Below are positions 59,341 to 64,000 of a stretch of DNA of 64,000 nucleotides, in pieces. Location of the stretch: positions 3,162,001 through 3,226,000 of the forward strand of contig NZ_OY762512.1 in assembly GCF_963665995.1 (NCBI RefSeq). Direction: 5' to 3'. Source of the DNA: Pleurocapsa sp. FMAR1 (GTDB lineage: Bacteria; Cyanobacteriota; Cyanobacteriia; Cyanobacteriales; Xenococcaceae). The translations under genes were made by a program, and so were the position numbers. How positions within the stretch are numbered: position 1 is the stretch's first letter; each line of letters opens with the position of its first letter. The notes under the pieces are model-generated. The model saw only the letters and a program-made list of their open reading frames with translations, had not been told where the DNA came from and did not search any database.

Positions 59341-59673
59341 ATGAAATACAAAGGATATACAGCATCTACTGAAATAGATGAAATAGAAGGAATCTTGTTT
59401 GGCAAAGTATTAGATATTAAAGATGTAATTACGTTTCAAGCTAATACCGTAGCCGAGTTGGAACAAGAATTTCATAATTCCGTAGATGACTACTTAGAAT
59501 GGTGCGCTGAAATCAACGAAAAGCCAGATAAATCTTTTTCAGGTAAGCTACCTTTTAGAACATCTGGAGAACGTCACCGCCAAATTTATTTGGCAGCAGA
59601 AAAAGCTAACAAGAGTATTAATGCCTGGATGGATGATGTTTTATCTGAAGCAATAAAAGCTAGTAATTTGTAA
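59341..59673 (+). CDS. hicB: HicB family antitoxin
   Basis: 110 residues, long-form HicB. The N-terminal domain MKYKGYTASTEIDEIEGILF, GKVLDIKDVITFQANTVAEL and DDYLEWCAEINEKPDKSFSG neutralises HicA. The C-terminal ribbon-helix-helix-like part (RHRQIYLAAEKANKSINAW) should bind DNA and autoregulate the operon. It starts 13 bases after hicA. Confidence 0.9.
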   Translation: MKYKGYTASTEIDEIEGILFGKVLDIKDVITFQANTVAELEQEFHNSVDDYLEWCAEINEKPDKSFSGKLPFRTSGERHRQIYLAAEKANKSINAWMDDVLSEAIKASNL

Positions 59674-59719
59674 AAATATAAATTACCTTCATTTTTTGCA
59701 AAACTCGCTAATTGTTCAT

Positions 59720-60469
59720 TTAAAAAAAATACAGTTGTTCAAGTTGACTAGGGGTAATTTTCGCAACGGGAAATATTTTAGTCGTTGCCGTCGCCAGAGT
59801 TAAATCTTGATATTGAGCAAAAGCTAAATCGTTGATAGTAACTGGGATATGTAAAGCGGGTTGAGTTTCCAGCCAATTGCGAATTTCTATAGAGATAGCT
59901 TGAATTTCTGCTGAGGTTAACTTAGCATCAATAGTTCCTAAACGTAGATAAAAGTCATTATCTATATCGTCAGCAGTCGTATGATATTTATGCAGCAGAC
60001 CAAATTGCTGTAAGTCACGGCGCAGATTATCTATTGCCAGAGAGACGCTATTATTTAACCATGACCAACCAATCAATACAGGTATAGTTTGATTGTCTGC
60101 TGGTTGGAGTTGAAAAGAACGCTCATAAAGATGTTGGTTGCGACTGAGAAAATTGTAATCGGTATGGCGATCGCACCCTCCAAACCTTATATTTAAAGGA
60201 AAATCAACTCGATTCTGGAGATAGTTGACTAAACCAGGAAAATCTATATATCTGGTTTCTTCTCTACGTTCATAAAACCATTTATTAATTACCCCAGCCT
60301 CAGTTTTATAGCCTTCGCAGCCAATAATTGTCCCGTGAATCTGTTCTAGCTGATAGGGGACAAATTTATCTTTAATTAATTGATTTGTAAGACGGGTTTG
60401 TAACTTTTGAATTAGGTTAATTAACTGAACAGGTTTATCACCATAAAAACTAATCAGGCTAAGGTTCAT
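59720..60469 (-). CDS. Hypothetical protein, possible 2H-phosphoesterase-like
   Basis: Start at the ATG at 60469 (249 residues); an upstream in-frame TTG at 60541 would add 24 residues. The N-terminal SLISFYGDKP and LEQIHGTIIGCEG contain a single HxT motif reminiscent of 2'-5' RNA ligase/2H phosphoesterases, but I cannot find the second histidine motif, so the assignment is weak. The C-terminal 60 residues are duplicated in the fragment at 58721. It lies tail-to-tail with hicB. Function unknown. Confidence 0.6.
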   Translation of the reverse strand: MNLSLISFYGDKPVQLINLIQKLQTRLTNQLIKDKFVPYQLEQIHGTIIGCEGYKTEAGVINKWFYERREETRYIDFPGLVNYLQNRVDFPLNIRFGGCDRHTDYNFLSRNQHLYERSFQLQPADNQTIPVLIGWSWLNNSVSLAIDNLRRDLQQFGLLHKYHTTADDIDNDFYLRLGTIDAKLTSAEIQAISIEIRNWLETQPALHIPVTINDLAFAQYQDLTLATATTKIFPVAKITPSQLEQLYFF

Positions 60470-60587
60470 GATCGAACACGCTTGGCTTTTGACTTTATTA
60501 TTAACCAAAGTTTTGAATTTGTGCAGAAGTCTAAGATTCAATAAAGTGTGCGATCGCCATTTACTAACGATAAAACGATAAATGGTA

Positions 60588-61691
60588 TTAAGTTTGTACC
60601 TTCATGATTTCTGACTCAATGTCTTGTAAATCTGTAAGTAAACTGCCCAAGTAATTTGTTTGAGTTGGATAGGCAAACTCAATATCATGTTTAGCAAATT
60701 CAGATTTGATGCCCAAATTAATTTGCTGTTGAGCATCCATATAGATACTGTAATCATTACTATCAATAAAGTAGACCACTTCAAACTCCAAGCAATACTC
60801 TCCATAGCCTGAAAAGTGGGCGCGATCGAAAACTGTATGTTGAGTTTGATTAATAACTTGCTCTAATACAGCAGGAATTTGCTCTAATTGCTCTGTGCTG
60901 GTTTCGTAGACTACGCCCAACTTGAATACTATTCGACGTTGACGCATCCGTTTAAAATTGCGAATCCGAGAACTAGTTAAATCTGTATTGGCAATAACTA
61001 TTTCTTCGCCACTGATGCTCTTTAACCTTGTAGTTTTGATGCCCACATAATCGACTGTACCCAAATAATCGCCCACAATAATAAAATCTCCCAACTCAAA
61101 AGGGCGATCTAAGAGGATTGAAAAGTAGCTAAATAGATCCTGTAATACGCCTTGAGAAGCAAGAGCGATCGCCACACCGCCAATTCCTAAACTAGCTACT
61201 ACCGCCGAGATATTAAAGCCTAAATTATCTAATAAAAATATAATTCCAATTAACCAAACAACAACTTTAATTGCGGGAACTAAAGCATTAATACTATTTT
61301 CTATATTGGCATTGTCGTGGTGATAGGTAATCCAATATAATTTGACAGCATATTCTGCGATCGCCGTTAGTAATCTAATAGCCAATATTGTTGAGGCGAG
61401 AATTACTAAAACCTCAACTACGCGACTTAAGATCGGATGTAAAGTTAAATTGCTAATGGCTAAATAAATACTACCAATATAAGTAATGGGCATGAAATTT
61501 TTTTCTAAAATTCTGACAATTGCATCATCATAAATATTTTCAGTTTTAGCTGCCCATTTGCTTAAGTTTTTAAATGTCCAAAGCTTGACTACTCTAATGA
61601 TAATAATGCAGGATAAGAAGATTGCTAGAGCTAGCAAATAGTCTCCTAGTTTGTTGTTTAATAATTCCCACGATAGAAAATTTAGGTTCAT
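60588..61691 (-). CDS. MscS family mechanosensitive channel
   Basis: 367 residues with five predicted transmembrane helices (about 12-32, 68-90, 95-115, 135-160 and 165-190). The pore helix and following beta domain carry the MscS signature LGIGGVAIALASQGVLQDLF, then LDRPFELGDFIIVGDYLGTV and IKTTRLKSISGEEIVIANTD. The C-terminal cytoplasmic cage is normal. It probably releases solutes on osmotic downshock. Cyanobacteria carry several MscS-like channels. Transcribed alone. Confidence 0.9.
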   Translation of the reverse strand: MNLNFLSWELLNNKLGDYLLALAIFLSCIIIIRVVKLWTFKNLSKWAAKTENIYDDAIVRILEKNFMPITYIGSIYLAISNLTLHPILSRVVEVLVILASTILAIRLLTAIAEYAVKLYWITYHHDNANIENSINALVPAIKVVVWLIGIIFLLDNLGFNISAVVASLGIGGVAIALASQGVLQDLFSYFSILLDRPFELGDFIIVGDYLGTVDYVGIKTTRLKSISGEEIVIANTDLTSSRIRNFKRMRQRRIVFKLGVVYETSTEQLEQIPAVLEQVINQTQHTVFDRAHFSGYGEYCLEFEVVYFIDSNDYSIYMDAQQQINLGIKSEFAKHDIEFAYPTQTNYLGSLLTDLQDIESEIMKVQT

Positions 61692-61934
61692 AAAATAATT
61701 TAGCCAAATCTAAATATGTGCCTGTATTTATTTCTCACTAATGAAATAATTTTGGCTCTATCATTACATCGATTTAATTAATTTGCCTACATCCAAATCG
61801 GCATATTTTTCCAAGCTTTAATGTCTTTGTAAATCTTTATTAACTAGATGAGAAAATCATCTAAAGAAAGACGACAGTTTATTATGCGACAACTATATTC
61901 AATTACAATAATCTTGTATTAATAAATTTAGCTT

Positions 61935-63023
61935 ATGCGTTTAGGAACTTTAGTCGGCTTTTTGGCTATTTTAATTGCTCTTTATATTTTGTGGCGAATT
62001 AAACAGGTTTTGCTGCTAGCTTTTGCTGCGGTCGTTTTTGCCACGGCAATTAATCAACTTGTCAAGCTATTACAAGCAAAATTTAAATTAAATCGCCGAA
62101 TAGCGATCGCCATTTCCGTTGGTGGAATATTAATATTTATTGTTGGCTTTATTGCTTTAGTTATACCCCCTTTCATTGAACAATTTAAAGAGCTAGTTAC
62201 TTTAGTTCCTGATGGTTTAGAAAAGCTTAATGGTTGGAATAAATGGTTACGTAACTTTTTACCAAATAGGTTAATTGAAGATTTTCAGGGTATAGAAGCT
62301 TTAACGCAAAATCTTAGATCCTGGATGAATGGATTAGTTAGTAATTTTTTCGATCTATTTTCTAGCACATTAGCAGTATTTCTTAATTCACTATTAGTAA
62401 TAGTAGTAACGATTATGTTGCTGGTTAGTCCTACTCCTTATAAGCAGGTTTTCTTATTAATGTTTCCTGCTTTTTATCGTCGCCGAATTCAAAGCATCTT
62501 GAAAAAGTGTGAAAAAAATTTAGGGGGATGGTCAATCGGCATACTGTTCAATATGGCGGTTATTGCTATTTTAAGCGGTATTGGGCTATGGGCATTGGGA
62601 GTTAGGCTACCTTTGGCAAACAGTTTATTAGCAGGAATGTTAACTTTTATACCAAACTTAGGACCTGTTTTAAGTGTTGTTCCCCCAACAGCAATGGCTT
62701 TGCTAGATGCGCCCTGGAAAGCATTAGCCGTGGTCATTCTTTATGTTGTTATTCAACAAGTTGAAAGCAATATTCTTACTCCTATTGTGATGAAGAAACA
62801 GGTATCCTTGTTGCCTGCAATTACTTTACTTTCTCAAGTGGCTTTTGCCGTTTTTTTTGGTGTTCTGGGCTTATTTTTGGCTCTACCGATTACCGTAGTG
62901 GCTCAAGTTTGGCTCAAAGAAATAGTAGTTAAAGATATCTTGGATCTTTGGCAGCCAAAATCAGATAAATATGGCTTTATTCCTCACAAATCAAAAGCAA
63001 AAAATAGATTATCAAATAAATAA
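61935..63023 (+). CDS. AI-2E family transporter (PerM/UPF0118)
   Basis: 362 residues with about eight transmembrane helices. Family landmarks: an LAAVVFA-like AFAAVVFATAINQLVKLL near the start, then GIGLWALGVRLPLANSLLAG, IPNLGPVLSVVPPTAMALL and the C-terminal VESNILTPIVMKKQVSLLPA. Members include the E. coli AI-2 exporter TqsA and Na+/H+ antiporter-like proteins, so the substrate is not predictable. The basic C-terminal tail is cytoplasmic. It diverges from the MscS gene. Confidence 0.87.
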   Translation: MRLGTLVGFLAILIALYILWRIKQVLLLAFAAVVFATAINQLVKLLQAKFKLNRRIAIAISVGGILIFIVGFIALVIPPFIEQFKELVTLVPDGLEKLNGWNKWLRNFLPNRLIEDFQGIEALTQNLRSWMNGLVSNFFDLFSSTLAVFLNSLLVIVVTIMLLVSPTPYKQVFLLMFPAFYRRRIQSILKKCEKNLGGWSIGILFNMAVIAILSGIGLWALGVRLPLANSLLAGMLTFIPNLGPVLSVVPPTAMALLDAPWKALAVVILYVVIQQVESNILTPIVMKKQVSLLPAITLLSQVAFAVFFGVLGLFLALPITVVAQVWLKEIVVKDILDLWQPKSDKYGFIPHKSKAKNRLSNK

Positions 63024-63091
63024 CCTAAGCGTGTGAGTTATTATATGAAATACTTAAATGTTTGCTACAAATGATTAATTTTGATTCCTTC

Positions 63092-63237
63092 GGGACTTGG
63101 GGACTGGGGGACTGGGGGACTGGGGGACTGGAGGACTGGGGGACTTGGGGACTTAGGGACTTGGGGACTTAGAGACTTGGAGACTTGGATATCGATAAAA
63201 CCGAAGGTTCCCCCCGTCACCCCGTCACCCCGTCACC
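63092..63237. repeat. Composite octamer tandem repeat
   Basis: Twelve octamers in perfect register (GGGACTTG, GGGACTGG and variants) run from 63092 to 63187, followed after 23 bases by three CCCCGTCA octamers (63211-63237). Read on the minus strand the order GTGACGGG-type then AAGTCCCC-type is the same as at 7303-7421, so the two loci carry the same composite in opposite orientation. Confidence 0.7.
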
Positions 63238-63289
63238 TGATTCATATCTTTCTTTTTTGGAATTCATATTATTTGTCTGTTATTTTCCC

Positions 63290-64000
63290 CTAGCCAACTT
63301 CAGCTAAAGCAGCATTAATAGTTAAAGAATCTGCCCCAGGTAAACAAGCGTGTTGACTAATATAGCGTTTCCAGGCTTTTGTCCCAGGCTGCTCAGCAAA
63401 TAGCTGTAACATATGACGGCTAATAGAATTAAGTCTTGTTTCTCTATTAATCCAATAGTCAATGTAGGGAATCATTGCCTTAACAATCTGCTGACGTGTC
63501 AAAGGAGTTGTGTCTTCTCCATAAATATCTCTATCTACCGTAGCGAAAATATAGGGACGATCGTAGGCAGCCCTGCCAATCATAGCTGCATCTACAAACT
63601 GAAGGTGTGTTTTCGCTTGTTCAATATTAGCAATACCACCGTTAATCTCAATAAAAAGATGGGGAAAATCGTGTTTAAGACGATACACATCTTCGTAGCG
63701 CAATGGAGGAACATGACGATTTTCTTTAGGACTCAAACCCTGTAACCAAGCTTTACGCGCGTGAATCGAAAAGTTAGTGCAGCCAGCCCCCCAGACAATA
63801 CGCACAAAGTTAACCATGTCTTCATAGCGATCGCACTCGTCTACGCCGATACGATGTTTTACAGTGACAGGGATATCTACTGCCTTTTGCATCGCTTCTA
63901 CCCCCGCAGCGACTAATTCTGGCTGGGTCATTAAACAGGCACCAAAGTTCCCGTTTTGCACCCTGGGACTAGGACAACCAATATTTAAATTAAGACCGTC
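63290..64000 (-). CDS. dusA: tRNA-dihydrouridine synthase DusA, 3' part
   Basis: The frame is open to the window edge, so at least 237 residues are seen and the N-terminus is missing. FMN enzyme that reduces uridine in the tRNA D-loop. NIGCPSPRVQNG precedes the catalytic cysteine in FGACLM. K and H in VKHRIGVD, FSIHARKAWLQGLSPKENR and EINGGI bind tRNA or FMN. The C-terminal helical domain carries SRHMLQLFAEQPG and WKRYIS, which mark the DusA subgroup. It converges on the transporter gene. Confidence 0.93.
   Translation of the reverse strand, partial: DGLNLNIGCPSPRVQNGNFGACLMTQPELVAAGVEAMQKAVDIPVTVKHRIGVDECDRYEDMVNFVRIVWGAGCTNFSIHARKAWLQGLSPKENRHVPPLRYEDVYRLKHDFPHLFIEINGGIANIEQAKTHLQFVDAAMIGRAAYDRPYIFATVDRDIYGEDTTPLTRQQIVKAMIPYIDYWINRETRLNSISRHMLQLFAEQPGTKAWKRYISQHACLPGADSLTINAALAEVG

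Noticed and set aside
63092-63187. CRISPR-like array
   Set aside because: Units are 8 bases with no spacers, so this is a simple tandem repeat; no cas genes are present.
63081-63293. Gly/Trp/Asp-rich repeated peptide frame
   Set aside because: It is simply the octamer tandem repeat read in one frame.

Overview
The window reads as the chromosome of a cyanobacterium. HIP1 octamers (GCGATCGC and near variants) are scattered through genes and gaps. There is a light-dependent protochlorophyllide reductase, a DesA-type acyl-lipid desaturase, a DnaK3/DnaJ3 pair with a long tail on DnaK, and a ribosomal-protein cluster in the cyanobacterial/plastid order (no rpsJ at its head, no rpsN after rplE, no rpmD after rpsE, no rpsD before rpoA). 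Low-to-moderate G+C and many Uma2, HicAB, STAND, TPR and CHAT genes suggest a large-genome lineage (Pleurocapsales/Chroococcidiopsis-like is my guess; species cannot be told by eye). No tRNA, rRNA, CRISPR array or intact insertion sequence was seen.

Layout. 0-19.4 kb is mostly housekeeping genes in small, mixed-strand units: M61 peptidase (cut by the window edge), desA, a membrane-associated GTPase, a HEAT-repeat protein, a TPR-CHAT protein, trpB, a TPR protein, ruvC, a YvcK/CofD-family gene, tsaE, the dnaK3-dnaJ3 pair, por, mtnA and a fatty-acid-hydroxylase family gene. 19.5-37 kb is signalling and accessory DNA: a REC-GAF-GGDEF-EAL regulator behind a large hybrid histidine kinase, a STAND ATPase with TPRs, a Uma2 protein, a 1289-residue phytase-like/beta-propeller protein, a DUF433/DUF5615 toxin-antitoxin pair, and a cluster made of a J-domain coiled-coil protein, a TPR-WD40 protein and a small conserved helical protein. 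37.6-54.8 kb is one co-directional run: rplC-D-W-B, rpsS, rplV, rpsC, rplP, rpmC, rpsQ, rplN-X-E, rpsH, rplF-R, rpsE, rplO, secY, adk, infA, rpmJ, rpsM-K, rpoA, rplQ, truA, rplM, rpsI, rpmE, prfA. 54.8-64 kb is accessory again: Uma2, a HicAB pair whose toxin gene is broken, an alpha/beta hydrolase, an RmlD-like reductase, a CrcB/Fluc channel, a second and intact HicAB pair lying between a full gene and a truncated copy of it, an MscS channel, an AI-2E-family transporter and the 3' part of dusA.

How the parts work together. The central block makes and feeds the translation and export machinery (ribosome, SecY, IF-1, RNA polymerase alpha, RF1, tRNA pseudouridylation). The kinase and the GGDEF/EAL regulator look like one c-di-GMP signalling route. 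The most unusual DNA is in small elements: an octamer-repeat element with terminal inverted repeats, which has a reversed relative 56 kb away; a palindromic 88-bp hairpin element; heptamer repeats in several gaps, including inside operons; a hicA pseudogene; and a duplication around hicAB. The J-domain/TPR-WD40/small-helical cluster is the best candidate for an undescribed functional unit, but the sequence alone only shows association.
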